A stretch of DNA of 64,000 nucleotides from Setophaga petechia (lineage: Eukaryota; Chordata; Aves; Passeriformes; Parulidae): assembly GCA_024362935.1 (NCBI GenBank), contig JANCRA010000115.1:372001-436000 (forward strand), given 5' to 3'. Position 1 is the stretch's first letter. Every line of letters begins with the position of its first letter. This document shows, in pieces, positions 45,786 to 56,829 of this stretch. A model generated the notes under the pieces. The model saw nothing but the letters and a program-made list of their open reading frames with translations, searched no databases and had not been told where the DNA came from. A program made the position numbers and the translations under genes.

Positions 45786-46200
45786 CACCATCCTTGTTTA
45801 ACTCCCGGTGTAGAATTAACTGAGGCAATCAAAGTCTAATGGAAAGGAGGGAAAAAAATACAGGATATTTTTACCTTTGGAGACTTCTGCTTGCTGACCA
45901 TGCAGGCAGGAGCACTGAGGGGTTGCCATGGTGCTTTTTTGGGAATGTTAACACCACGCTGCTCCAGGGCTAATGAAGGAAGACAAACATCACTGGATTT
46001 GCTACAAACTCAATACAACAGCACCAACAAGCAGAGAAAAAACGCTTTTAAAATCAACATTTTGATCATTCTGGAGAAGCAGAAGGATTTCAAAAGGTTT
46101 TCCAGCTGGTCTTACCTGCTCTTTTCCTGTTCCAGGTGTCCAGAGCAAAGAGTGCTGAGGATTTTTGGTCGCTGCTCACGCCGGTGTGTGCAAGACCCAA

Positions 46201-46222
46201 GGAAAGCTAGGAGGTTGTACAG
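46201..46222 (-). ncRNA. let-7a-2-3p: let-7a-2-3p star product
   Basis: Starts CTGTACAACC and ends AGCTTTCC on the minus strand. The position is set by homology to the human star. One substitution against human. Confidence 0.85.
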
Positions 46223-46245
46223 TTATCTCCCTTGGTGTAATTCTA

Positions 46246-46267
46246 AACTATACAACCTACTACCTCA
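46246..46267 (-). ncRNA. let-7a-5p: mature let-7a-5p
   Basis: Minus-strand 22-mer beginning TGAGGTAGTAGG and ending ATAGTT, matching the invariant animal let-7a product base for base. Confidence 0.97.
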
Positions 46268-46320
46268 ACCTGGATGCATGCAGTCAAAAATTCATAACCT
46301 CAGGGGCTTCTAATTACACA

Positions 46321-46351
46321 CAAAAAAACTAAAAAAAAAAAAAAAAAAAAG
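46321..46351. repeat. A-rich homopolymer tract
   Basis: About 30 bp of A with one CT interruption, just outside (5' of) the let-7a-2 hairpin in transcript orientation, where it reads as poly-U. Confidence 0.9.
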
Positions 46352-46354
46352 GCC

Positions 46355-46940
46355 TCCAAATCCTCAGCGGTTTAATTAATTTAGAGGGAATAAATTGCTG
46401 GGGGAAAGACACCGAGCCCAAATTCAGCTCCCCACAATGGAAATGGGATAAGACACGACAAGCCAGGGTTATTCCTGCTGGATTTGGGGAAGATCATGGA
46501 GGTTTGCACACCAGATGGAATTTTTTTCCCTGGCTAAAAGAATGGTGTTCCCCTTCCAGAGCAGACTGAGAACATACACAGACATATTTATTTCTTAGAA
46601 AGCATTTAAAGAAGGTTTAGGGTGAAATTTGCCTTTTCCTTTCTGAACACACCACGCTGACCTCGACCTTGGCTCCTGGATGTCTGAAGGATGTGCAGGA
46701 ATGGGGTTGGGAGGGAACTGCAGAAGGGGCACAAATCCTGAGGGGAATTTCACCCTTGCACCAAAGAGTCCCAATGAACCATTCTGGGAAATCACCTCAG
46801 CAGGCAGCCCCCTTCCCTTCAGAGGCCACACAGTTTTAAATTGTATTAATGTAATGTATTAATTCCCAGCCAAACAAGCAGGATGTTATCCTTGTGACTC
46901 ACCCAGCACCCGCCAAGGTAGCACTTAAAGCAGAAAGTTT
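46355..46940. other. Non-coding unique sequence 5' of let-7a-2
   Basis: Complex sequence with no array. No gene recognised. Confidence 0.6.
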
Positions 46941-46944
46941 CCTG

Positions 46945-47039
46945 GTTTTTATTATTTTTATTTTTATTATTTTTATTTCTATTTTTAATTTTAATTTATT
47001 ATTTTTATATTTTTATTTTTATTTTTATTTTTATTTTTA

Positions 47040-47093
<54 letters not shown>

Positions 47094-47126
47094 TACTATT
47101 ATTACTATTATTACTATTACTACTAT
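46945..47126. repeat. (ATT)n / TTTTTA microsatellite
   Basis: TTTTATTTTTA repeats pass into about 17 pure ATT units and then a mixed ATT/ACT run. Confidence 0.95.
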
Positions 47127-47574
47127 TTTTATTATCATCCCCAAATGTGCTGGTGGGGCTGCAGCTGCCCCTCAGGTGCACCCAGCCCCTGGCACAGGAA
47201 GGAGATTCCAAGGGAATCAAACCTCAGGGATGAGCCCTGAGCTCTGCTGAATTCCCAGATAAAGCAGAATTCCTGCTGATGGAGAAGGCCCTGCCCTGCC
47301 TTTCCACCCCAATCAGAATTCAGCCTGCAACAGCAGGAGAACACGCTGGAAAAAATGCAAAATAATCTTGCTGTGATGTCTGAGTGCCCACGGTGCTGAT
47401 GGAATCCCAATTTCTCACCATTCCATATTTAGTAAAGTTTACTTTGAGCAAAGAGTGGAAATGCAGCATATTTGAGTCAGCAGCAGAGAGCACAGGCTCT
47501 GTTAACTGCTTGATCAGCTGGAGCAGGGACCAGAGCACAGCTCTGGATGAGGGGCTGGAGAAAGTCCCATTATT

Positions 47575-49990
47575 CTGCCATTATTATTATTTATTTGTGC
47601 TATTATTTGTGCCATTATTTATTTGTGCTATTACTTGTGCCATTGTTTGTGCCATTATTTATTTGTGCATAATTTGTGCCGTTATTTTTGCCATTATTTC
47701 TGCCAGTTTGTGCCATTATTTGTGCCACTGTGCCATTATTTTTGCCATTATTTATTTGTGCCATTGTTTGTGCCAGCTTGTGCCATTATTTCTGCCATTG
47801 TGCCATTACTGTGCCATTATTTATTTGTGCCATTATTTCTGCCACAATCTGTGCCATTACTTGTGCCATTATTTGTGCCATTATTTCTGCCATTGTGCCA
47901 TTAATTCTGCTATTACTTGTGCCATTATTTCTGCCATTATTTGTGCCATTCTTTGTGCCATTATTTCTGATATTTTTTATTCCTGCCATTATTTATTTGT
48001 GCCATTATTTTTGCCATTATTTCTGCCATTATTTCTGCCATTGTGCCATTATTTCTGCCATTATTTATTTGTGCTGTTATTTCTGCCATAATTTGTGCCA
48101 CAATTTGTGCCATTACTTGTGCCATTATTTCTGCCATTGTGCCATTAATGCTGCCATTACTTGTGCCATTATTTCTGCCTTTATTTCATTTGTGCCATTG
48201 TTTGTGCCATTATTTCTGATATTTTTTATTCCTGCCATTATTTATTTGTGCCATTATTTCTGCCATAATTTGTACCATTACTTGTGCCATTATTTCTGCC
48301 ATTGTGCCATTATTGTGCCATTATTTATTTGTGCCATTATTTATCTGTGCCATTATTTATTTATTTCTGCCATTATTTGCTTGTGCCATCATTTGTGCCA
48401 TTACTTGCGCCATTATTTCTGCCATTATTTCTGCCATTATTTCTGCCATTGTTTCTGATATTTTTTATTCCTGCCATTATTTATTTGTGCCATAATTTGT
48501 GCCATTATTTTTGCCATTATTTGTGCCAGTTTGTGCCATTATTTGTGCCACTATTTATTTGTGCCATTGCTTGTGCCAGTGTGCCATTATTTCTGCCAGT
48601 TTGTGCCATTATTTCTGCCATTATTTATTTGTGCCATTATTTCTGCCATAATTTGTGCCATTACTTGTGCCATTATTTCTGCCATTGTGCCATTAATTCT
48701 GCTATTACTTGTGCCATTATTCTGCCATTATTTATTTATTTGTGCCATTATTTATTTGTGCCATTACTTATTTATTTCTGCCATTATTTCTGCCATTATT
48801 TGTTTGTGCCACCATTTGTGCCATTACTTGTGCCATTATTTCTGCCTTTATTTCTGCCAATATTTCTGCCATTATTTCTGATATTTTTTATTCCTGCCAT
48901 TATTTATTTGTGCCATAATTTGTGCCATTAATTTTGCCATTATTTGTGCCAGTTTGTGCCATTATTTATTTGTGCCGTTATTTCTGCCATAATTTGTGCC
49001 ACAATTTGTGCCATTACTTGTGCCATTATTTCTGCCATTGTGCCATTAATTCTGCCATGACTTGTGCCATTTTTTATTTCTGCCATTATTTATTTCTGCC
49101 ATTATTTATTTGTGCCATTACTTCTTTATTTCTGCCATTATTTGTTTGTGCCATCATTTGTGCCATTACTTGCGCCATTATTTCTGCCTTTATTTCTGCT
49201 ATTATTTGTGCCATTGTTTGTGCCATTATTTCTGATATTTTTATTCCTGCCATTATTTACTTGTGCCATTAATTCTGATATTTTTTATTCCTGCCATTAT
49301 TTATTTCTGCCATTATTTGTTTGTGCCATCATTTGTGCCATTGCTTGCGCCATTATTTCTGCCATTATTTCTGCCTTTATTTCTGCCATTATTTGTGCCA
49401 TTAATTCTGATATTTTTTATTCCTGCCCTTATTTATTTGTGCCATAATTTGTGCCATTATTTTTGCCATTATTTGTGCCAGCTTGTGCCATTATTTGTGC
49501 CATTATTTATTTGTGCTGTTATTTCTGCCATAATTTGTGCCACAATTTGTGCCATTACTTGTGCCATTATTTCTGCCATTGTGCCATTAATTCTGCCATG
49601 ACTTGTGCCATTATTTATTTCTGCCATTATTTATTTGTGCCATTACTTATTTATTTCTGCCATTATTTGTTTGTGCCATTACTTGCGCCATTATTTCTGC
49701 CATTATTTCTGCCTTTATTTGTGCCATTATTTCTGATATTTTTTATTCCTGCCATTATTTATTTGTGCCATTAATTCTGATATTTTTTATTCCTGCCATT
49801 ATTTATTTGTGCCATTAATTCTGATACTTTTTATTCCTGCCATTATTTATTTGTGCCATTATTTCTAATATTTTTTATTCCTGCCATTATTTATCGGTGC
49901 CATTATTTCTGCCATTATTTGTGCCATTATTTCTGATATTTTTTATTCCTGCCATTATTTATCGGTGCCATTATTTCTGCCATTATTATT
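47575..49990. repeat. 2.4-kb minisatellite of 12- and 16-bp modules
   Basis: Built from CCATTATTTCTG, CCATTATTTGTG (12 bp) and CCATTATTTATTTGTG (16 bp), with occasional GATATTTTTTATTCCTG inserts. Longer blocks recur (for example TTTCTGATATTTTTTATTCC, many times), showing higher-order duplication. Frames coding CHYFCHYLFVPLF-like peptides (up to 260 codons) stay open only because of the unit length and lack of stops. They are not genes. Confidence 0.97.
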
Positions 49991-50162
49991 TGTGTCCCTT
50001 CGTGTCCCCTCCCCGTGCCTGGCCCGGGCAGGGGCAGAGCAGAGCTGGGCACAGCCCCTGTGACACCTCCCCGTGGTGGCACCGAGCTCCTGTTTGTTTT
50101 CTGGTGATTTTTGTCAATTATGTCTTTACCCAATTAGCACAATCATACCTAATTACACAATT

Positions 50163-50926
50163 AGGGTGGATCTGTAATTTGATGACAATGCTGTGATATT
50201 TTATCAGTGTCAGGGAGCTCCTGCTGAACACGTGGAGCTCCTCAATCAGCTCGTGGGGCCCCAGTGCCTTTTCTGGGACCCCTTTTTCAGGGTGGATCTG
50301 TAATTTGATGACAATGCTGGGATATTTTATGGGTGTCAGGGAGCTCCTGTTGAACATGGGGAGCTCCTCAATCAGTTCTTGGGGCCCCAGTGCCTTTTCT
50401 GGGACCCCTTTTTTAGGGTGGATCTGTAATTTGATGACAATGCTGGGATATTTTATCAGTGTCAGGGAGCTCCTGTTGAACACGTGGAGCTCCTCAATCA
50501 GTTCTTGGGGCCCCAGTGCCTTTTCTGGGACCCCTTTTTTAGGCTGGATCTGTAATTTGATGACAATGCTGTGATATTTTATGGGTGTCAGGGAGCTCCT
50601 GATGAACACGTGGAGCTCTGTGCTCCTCAATCAGTTCTTGGGGCCCCAGTGCCTTTTCTGGGACCCCTTTTTCAGGGTGGATCTGTAATTTGATGACAAT
50701 GCTGTGATATTTTATGGGTGTCAGGGAGCTCCTGATGAACATGGGGAGCTCCTCAATCAGTTCTTGGGGCCCCAGTCATTTTCTGGGACCCCTTTTTCAG
50801 GGTGGATCTGTAATTTGATGACAATGCTGTGATATTTTATGGGTGTCAGGGAGCTCCTGTTGAACACGTGGAGCTCCTCAATCAGTTCTTGGGGCCCCAG
50901 TGCCTTTTCTGGGACCCCTTTCAGGC
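50163..50926. repeat. 126-bp minisatellite, six units
   Basis: Units start at 50163, 50289, 50415, 50541, 50674 and 50799 (AGGGTGGATCTGTAATTTG). The period is 126 bp apart from one unit lengthened by an extra CTCTGTGCTC-like insert and one with a 1-bp loss. Identity is very high. Since 126 is divisible by three, a 170-codon minus-strand frame stays open. It is not a gene. Confidence 0.97.
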
Positions 50927-50929
50927 CTC

Positions 50930-51250
50930 TTGCTGTTTCAGAGTCCCAGAAATGATTTCACCCTTCTGGGGACAAAAGGGAATCTCTGGCCCAGCCCAGC
51001 CCAGCCTCATCCTAAAGCTCCAGTGTAATTAAAAAATTGTGTTTTTTCTCTGCCTGTAACTCTCTGGTTCCTGAAGGAAACGTGACTCCAGCTGCTGTCC
51101 TAGCACAGAAATATTCACATCCACTGGATATTTATTTCTAAAAAGAGACAGAATTCCACTGGAGAATTAATTCTCCTCAGGCTCTCCAGCTCTGCCCCAC
51201 CACCAACCCCACAGACACCAGCTCCAAGCTTTACTCTGCACTGGGAACTT
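50930..51250. other. Non-coding unique sequence
   Basis: Short unique stretch between arrays. No gene. Confidence 0.6.
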
Positions 51251-51254
51251 TTCA

Positions 51255-51975
51255 CTCCTCACTGGTTTTATTCCTGTTCCCTTCACTGGCTTCAGGTGAG
51301 AGAAAAATCCACAAATCCTTCCCCTTCCCACATTTCCTGCTGGATTTCCCAAGAATGAGGTGAGAATCCCAACCCAGAGCTGGTTTTGGGAACTGCCTGG
51401 TTGGAATGTCCCATTCCTTTCAAACAGTGGAAAGCAGCAATTCAGGCACACAGAAAAGCAGGGGTGCAGAATATTCCCATATATTTATATATTATATATC
51501 TTATATTTTAAATAATAATATATATAATATTGGAATAATATAGTAATATTAGAATAATAGAAGAATATTCCCAAATAATGCCCTAAAACAGTGCCTCATG
51601 CCTGAATTCCCTGCCCTAAATCACCCTTTATATGCATTTACAGACCTCCTCACTGATTTATTCCTGTTCCCTTCACTGGCTTCAGGTGAGAGAAAAATCC
51701 ACAAATCCTTCCCCTTCCCACATTTCCTGCTGGATTTCCCAAGAATGAGGTGAGAATCCCAACCCAGAGCTGGTTTTGGGAACTGCCTGGTTGGAATATC
51801 CCATTCCTTTCAATCAGTGGAAAGCAGCAATTCAGGCACACAGAAAAGCAGGGGTGCAGAATATTCCCATATATTTATATATTATAGATCTTGTATTTTA
51901 AATAATAATATATATAATATTGGAATAATATCATAATATTAGAATAATATAAGAATGTTCCCATATAATGCCCTA
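51255..51975. repeat. 391-bp segmental duplication
   Basis: CTCCTCACTGnTTTATTCCTG starts copies at 51255 and 51646. Each passes into the same TTATATATTATA...GAATATTCCC AT-rich tail. Near-identical in the unique half. Confidence 0.92.
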
Positions 51976-52635
51976 AAACAGTGCCAGAATATTCCCAAAT
52001 AATTATTATATATATCTTATATAATATATAATAATACATTATATATTAATATCTATAATATATATTATAGAGATAAGAATATTTGAATAGTATAAGAATA
52101 TTCCCAAGTAATGCCCTAAACCAGTGCCTGATGCATGAATCCCCGGCTCTAAATCACCCTTTATATTTACATATATATTTATATATTACCTACTGACTTG
52201 GAACAGGATTCCAGCAATGGGCACTCATTATGGAAAGCTGAATTTTATCTCATTTTTTATAATCAGGAAAATCATCAGCTGAGGGGTGTAGAGGGCAGAA
52301 TATTCCCAAATAATTATTATATATTATAAATCCTATATTATATATAATAATATATTATATATATTCATATCTATAATATATATTATAGATATAAGAATAT
52401 TAGGATAATGTAAGAATATTCCCAAATAATTATTATATTATATATTATGTATTTTTTATATTATATATTATATATTATATATTATATAGTATATAGTATA
52501 TAGTATATTATATAGTATATAGTATATAGTATAGTATATAGTATATATAATATAAAATATATATAAGAATATTAGAATAATATAAGAATATTAGGATAAT
52601 ATAAGAATATTCCCAAAAAGTGCCCTAAACCAGTG
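51976..52635. repeat. AT-rich higher-order repeat region
   Basis: Repeats of GAATATTCCCAAATAATTATTATAT, TATAAGAATATTAGAATAA and short (TATAGTA)n. The phrase ATCAGGAAAATCATCAGCTGAG (about 52263) recurs near 52747 and 54255 with the same neighbours, showing one dispersed local unit. Confidence 0.85.
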
Positions 52636-53190
52636 CCTCATACATTAATCCCCTCCCTAAATCACACTTTATATGCATTTACAGACTTTGAAGAGGATTC
52701 CAGCAATGGGCACTCACTATGGAAAGCTGAATTTTGTCCCATTATAATCAGGAAATCATCAGCTGAGCCTTGGCTCTGAACCTTTCGGGCTGTCAGTGAT
52801 GCATTTTTGACAAATAATTGACAAATTTTCTCACAAGTTGGTTGTAATGAGGAACCTCAAGAGGTTCAGAGTTTTCCCCAGCTCTCCCAGAATTCTGGCA
52901 AACACCCTAAAAAGGGCTGCAAGTCCAAGAGGCTGCAAAGGAGGGAGAGAATCCTCATCTGGGCTCAGCTGAAATCCAGAGCAAGGAAATATTTTGAAAC
53001 CTCTCCAAAATTTTCCAACTCATGACAAAAACCTTGCCTCAGCTTTCAGCCGGGGTTGCAGCAATCTGGAGCTTTCTCAATATCACATTTCAGTCTCTGG
53101 GTTTTTCCAGGGGAAAGGTGGCTGAGCCCTCACTCCTGAAGAAAATGTGATTTTTGAGAGGAGCTGGAGCATCAGCTCTGGGTGAGAGAC
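52636..53190. other. Non-coding sequence between repeats
   Basis: Includes one more copy of the GATTCCAGCAATGGGCACTCA phrase near 52695, then unique sequence. No gene. Confidence 0.6.
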
Positions 53191-53192
53191 AG

Positions 53193-53285
53193 AACCTCAC
53201 AGCTTCTCCTTGCATTCAGCTAACAGGGATTTGAAGATATTTAAGTTTTTAAATTCCTTTTACCAGAAAAAAATCCCAATTTTCT
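53193..53285. repeat. Dispersed 93-bp repeat, copy 2
   Basis: Partner of 44953-45045 in direct orientation, about 85-90 percent alike by eye. Confidence 0.88.
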
Positions 53286-53487
53286 CGGTTATTTAGATAT
53301 CTTGAAATATCATTATCGTGTTCACACTTTCAGATTAACCAAATGAAATTAACCCAGTGCCTGCCCGTGCTGATCTGAGGGGGAAAGTGCCACAAGTCAT
53401 AAGTGCTGGTGACTCTAAATGACACCAAAACCTTTTTTAAAATTATTTTTTGGTTTATCCCACCTCAGCTGAGGGGTGCAGAGGACA

Positions 53488-54122
53488 GAATATTCCCAAA
53501 TAATTATTATGTATGACACATCTCATATTATATATAATAATATGTATTATATAATATATATTATATATATAAGAATATTAGAATAATATAAGAATATTCC
53601 CAAATAATTATTATGTATGATACATCTCATAGTATATATAATAATATGTTATATAATATATATTATACATATAAGAATATTAGAATAATATAAGAATATT
53701 CCCAAATAATTATTATGTATGATACATCTCATATTATATATAATAATATGTATTATATAATATATATTATATATATATAAGAATATTAGAATAATATAAG
53801 AATATTCCCAAATAATTATTATGTATGATATATTTCGTATTATATATAATAATATGTATTATATAATATATATAATATATATAAGAATATTAGAATAATA
53901 TAAGAATATTCCCAAATAATTATTATGTATGATACATCTCATATTATATATTATAATATGTACTATATAATATATATTATATATATAAGAATATTAGAAT
54001 AATATAAGAATATTCCCAAATAATTATTATGTATGATATATCTCATATTATATATAATAATATGTATTATATAATATATATTATATATAAGAATATTAGA
54101 ATAATATAAGAATATTCCCAAA
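53488..54122. repeat. 104-bp AT-rich minisatellite, six units
   Basis: Units start at 53488, 53592, 53694, 53800, 53904 and 54008 (GAATATTCCCAAATAATTATT). Each contains TATATAATAATATGTATTATA and is self-complementary. Confidence 0.95.
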
Positions 54123-54368
54123 TAATGCCATAAAACATGCCTCATGCCCTAAATTACAGTTTATATGTATTTACAGACCTACTGACTTTGAACAGGGTTC
54201 CAGCAATGGGAACTCACTATGGATGGGCAGGGAAACGAAATTTCCTCCCATTATAATCAGGAAAATCATCAGCTGAGGGGCGCAGAGGGCAGAATATTCC
54301 CAAATAATTATTGCATATTATATATCTTATATAGAATAATTTATGATATTTTATATATATATATTATC

Positions 54369-54945
54369 CCTGACCAACCCGGAACATCCTTGATAAATCC
54401 AGAATATCCCTGACCAACCCAGAACATCCCTGACCAATCCAGAACATCCTTGACCAATCCAGAATATTCCCGATCAATCCAGAACATCCTTGACCAATCC
54501 AGAACAATCCTGGCCAATCTAGAACAATCCTGACCAACCCAGAACATCCTTGACCAATCCAGAACATGTTTGATCAATCCAGAACATCCCTGACCAACCC
54601 AGAACATCCTTGACCAACCCAGAACATCCTTGACCAATCCAGAATATCCTTGACCAACCCAGAACATCCTTGACCAATCCAGAACATCCCTGATCAATCC
54701 AGAATATCCTCGACCAACCCAGAACATCCTTGACCAATCCAGAACATCCTTGACCAATCCAGAACATCCCTGACAAATCAGAACATCTCTGACCAACCCA
54801 GGACATCCCTGACCAATCCAGAACAATCCTGACCAACCCAGATCATCCCTGACTAATCCAGAACATCTTGACAAATCCAGAACATTCTTGACAAATCCAC
54901 AACATCCTTGACCAACCCAGAACATCCCTGACCAATTCCAGGCTT
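54369..54945. repeat. 20-bp minisatellite, about 29 units
   Basis: Unit CAGAACATCCTTGACCAATC with few variants. Sixty bp is three units, which keeps a 208-codon minus-strand frame (DVLDWSRMFWVGQGCSGL-like) open. Artefact of the repeat. Confidence 0.97.
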
Positions 54946-54949
54946 TTCT

Positions 54950-56140
54950 CAGCCCATTCCACCCCAAATGCCTTCACAGAGGACACACCACCCGTCAGAA
55001 ATCTGGATTTTATTGGGTTTTTCCAGCTCATTTCTCCCTGGAGCTCAGACTAAACGAGCCCAGGGGAGCCCAAGGGGATGAACATCCACAGCATTTAAAA
55101 ACCAACCCCAAGGCAGCCCAGATTATTCACTGATCTTCAGGAAAAATCAGATTTACTGTCCCCATCTCCTCCTGCCCCATGGTGAGCTCCTGCTCACCCC
55201 ACCATGGATGGAGCAACCCCAAAATCCCAAAGCAGAGCTCAGCTCCAGCTGCCTGCTCTGGGTAAAATCCCACCACAGAACAGTCCAGGGGCAAAAGTTC
55301 TGCTGGAAACAACTCATCAGCTTTTATTCCTTGATTTCCCATCCAAACATTTGGGGAATATTCAGGACCAGCTTTTATACCCAACTATAAATCTTACAGA
55401 ACACCAAAATACAATTTTTTCCCCCTTTTTTTAATCCTAGTTTCAGCTCACAGGGAGGAAGAAGAGTGGTTGGACTTCCCTGACTTCATTGTAATATGAA
55501 TGTTTAATAAAACTTCTATAATAAATAGAATACACATAGAAAACCCTGGAAATTCAGCAAAGAGAGGAAAAAAAAAATCCCTTTTTTTGGCCTACAGCAG
55601 CATATGTCAAAGCAGCCAAGTTCAAACCAGAGAAATTTAAAAGTGGAAATGCAGAGCAAATCTTTGGTGCAATTAACACTGAGAGCTGCTGGAAAGAAAC
55701 AGTCAGACTTATTTTGAGTTTCCAGCCTAATTATTTTCATATAGAATCTCTACATTGGGGTTTTAAAAAACGACTCCTTCAACAATAATTGTTCCATTCT
55801 TCCAACTTTAAAGTTTTTTTTTTTACTTTTCCACAGCAGCCTTTGCACTGCCTGCTCCAATGGGTTTTTTATCCTTCCTTTTGGATTTTCCAGCATGATT
55901 ATTTTCTCTTTAAAACTATTTGAAAAGACACAAACACCATGAAATTGGGAGGAATGGGGTTCTATAATAAACTGATTTTTGAGAGAGGAGCTGGAGGGCC
56001 AAGCCCCTCCTGTGTCAGAGAAGGGATTCCGAGTTCCTGGATAAAAAGGAGGAGAAGTGATTGTTCCTCTCACAAATTCCTGGACTGAGCAAGGAAAGAA
56101 TAACTCCATGTTACAAATGGAAGAAATTAATTTCTTCTCA
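54950..56140. other. Non-coding sequence 3' of mir-100
   Basis: About 1.2 kb without array or gene. 55480-55760 is complex, AT-rich and possibly regulatory. Confidence 0.55.
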
Positions 56141-56185
56141 TAAATGAAATATTTCGAATATTATAAATGAAATTATTTCATAAAT

Positions 56186-56250
56186 GAAGTATAAATAAAT
56201 GAAATATAAATAAATGAAATATAAATAAATGAAATATAAATAAATGAAAT
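56186..56250. repeat. 15-bp AT-rich minisatellite
   Basis: About four units of GAAATATAAATAAAT. Confidence 0.85.
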
Positions 56251-56499
56251 TATTTCATAGAAGAAATGAAACTATAAATGAAATTATTTAATCTGCTGCA
56301 GAATCAATACAAGAATCTTCCCTATCACATCCCCAACACCAGAGCAGGGCAGGCCATGGGTGTGAGGATTTAATTTCTTCATCCTGATGTCAAAATCAAC
56401 TCCCCCATCCCATTTTCCTCAGCACCAAGCAAGCAAAGACCCCTTTGGGCACTGAAAGCTGAGGGAGAGATTTGCAGCTCCACTTTTGTATTCCTCTCA

Positions 56500-56655
56500 A
56501 TAAAAATAAAAATAAATAAAAATAAATAATTAAAATAAAAATTGATAAAAATTAATAAAAATTAATAAAAATAGAATTAAAGTAAATAAAAATAAAATTT
56601 TTAAAAATTAATAAAAATTAATAAAAATAGAATTAAAGTTAATAAAAATAAAAGA
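56500..56655. repeat. (AAAAT)n / AATTAAT low-complexity tract
   Basis: Mixed AAATA and AAAATTAATA units, ending about 70 bp from the 3' base of the mir-100 hairpin. Confidence 0.85.
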
Positions 56656-56736
56656 GGAAGGAAGGGGAAAAAGGAGGGAAGGGTGAGGAATATCTGAAGT
56701 GCAGCAGCACCCCAGGGTGCTCTTGCCAGCCAGCCC

Positions 56737-56758
56737 CAGACCTATAGATACAAGCTTG
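56737..56758 (-). ncRNA. miR-100-3p: miR-100-3p star product
   Basis: Minus-strand CAAGCTTGTATC...AGGTCTG, one base different from the human star (human ends GGTATG). Position by homology. Confidence 0.85.
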
Positions 56759-56771
56759 TGTGGAATATGAG

Positions 56772-56793
56772 CACAAGTTCGGATCTACGGGTT
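56772..56793 (-). ncRNA. miR-100-5p: mature miR-100-5p
   Basis: Minus-strand 22-mer AACCCGTAGATCC...CTTGTG, identical to vertebrate miR-100. Confidence 0.97.
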
Positions 56794-56829
56794 TGTGGCA
56801 GCAGGCAGGGATTCCTGCTGGCACTGACA

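Larger units (their letters stand above)
46200..46271 (-). ncRNA. MIRLET7A2: let-7a-2 microRNA precursor
   Basis: Hairpin precursor of let-7a. Mature let-7 loads into Argonaute in the cytoplasm and represses targets through seed GAGGTAG; LIN28 blocks its maturation (family knowledge). On the minus strand the 72-nt hairpin starts AGGTTGAGGTAGTAGG. The 22-nt 5p product (46246-46267) matches let-7a at every base. The loop region TTTAGAATTACACCAAGGG is that of let-7a-2, not of let-7a-1 or let-7a-3. The 3p arm (46201-46222) begins CTGTACAACCTCCTAGC and differs from the human star by one base, a change that still pairs. mir-100 lies about 10.5 kb upstream on the same strand, as expected for the MIR100HG cluster. 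No TATA box or promoter is adjacent, so it is probably processed from a long primary transcript. Paralogue assignment is firm. Confidence 0.97.
46200..56805 (-). other. Inferred primary-transcript segment carrying mir-100 and let-7a-2 (MIR100HG-type host)
   Basis: Both hairpins share strand and conserved order. In mammals they are released from introns of the lncRNA MIR100HG. Transcription here would run from high to low coordinates and extend past both ends of this segment. No exon boundary of the host can be supported from sequence alone, so only the span between the hairpins is given. The spacer is mostly tandem repeats, none coding. Confidence 0.55.
56726..56805 (-). ncRNA. MIR100: mir-100 microRNA precursor
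   Basis: Hairpin precursor of miR-100, the ancient miR-10/99/100 family whose targets in mammals include mTOR-pathway mRNAs (family knowledge). Read on the minus strand, the 80-nt hairpin starts CCTGCTGCCACAAACCCG. The 22-nt 5p product (56772-56793) matches miR-100 at every base, with seed ACCCGTA. The loop is CTCATATTCCACA, and the 3p arm starts CAAGCTTGTATC and pairs with the 5p arm apart from usual bulges. The 5p sequence separates miR-100 from miR-99a/b, which differ at the 3' half or start. It lies upstream of let-7a-2 on the same strand, the conserved order. No adjacent promoter is evident. The closest CpG-dense candidate is about 4.4 kb further upstream. The loop differs from human, as loops often do. 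Confidence 0.97.

Noticed and set aside
45891..46313. 140-codon plus-strand frame overlapping let-7a-2
   Set aside because: It is antisense to the microRNA hairpin, and conservation there is explained by the microRNA. No protein similarity recognised.
47676..48458. 260-codon open frame rich in Cys, Phe, Leu and His
   Set aside because: It lies wholly in the 12/16-bp minisatellite. Openness follows from unit length and lack of stop triplets, and other frames are open too.
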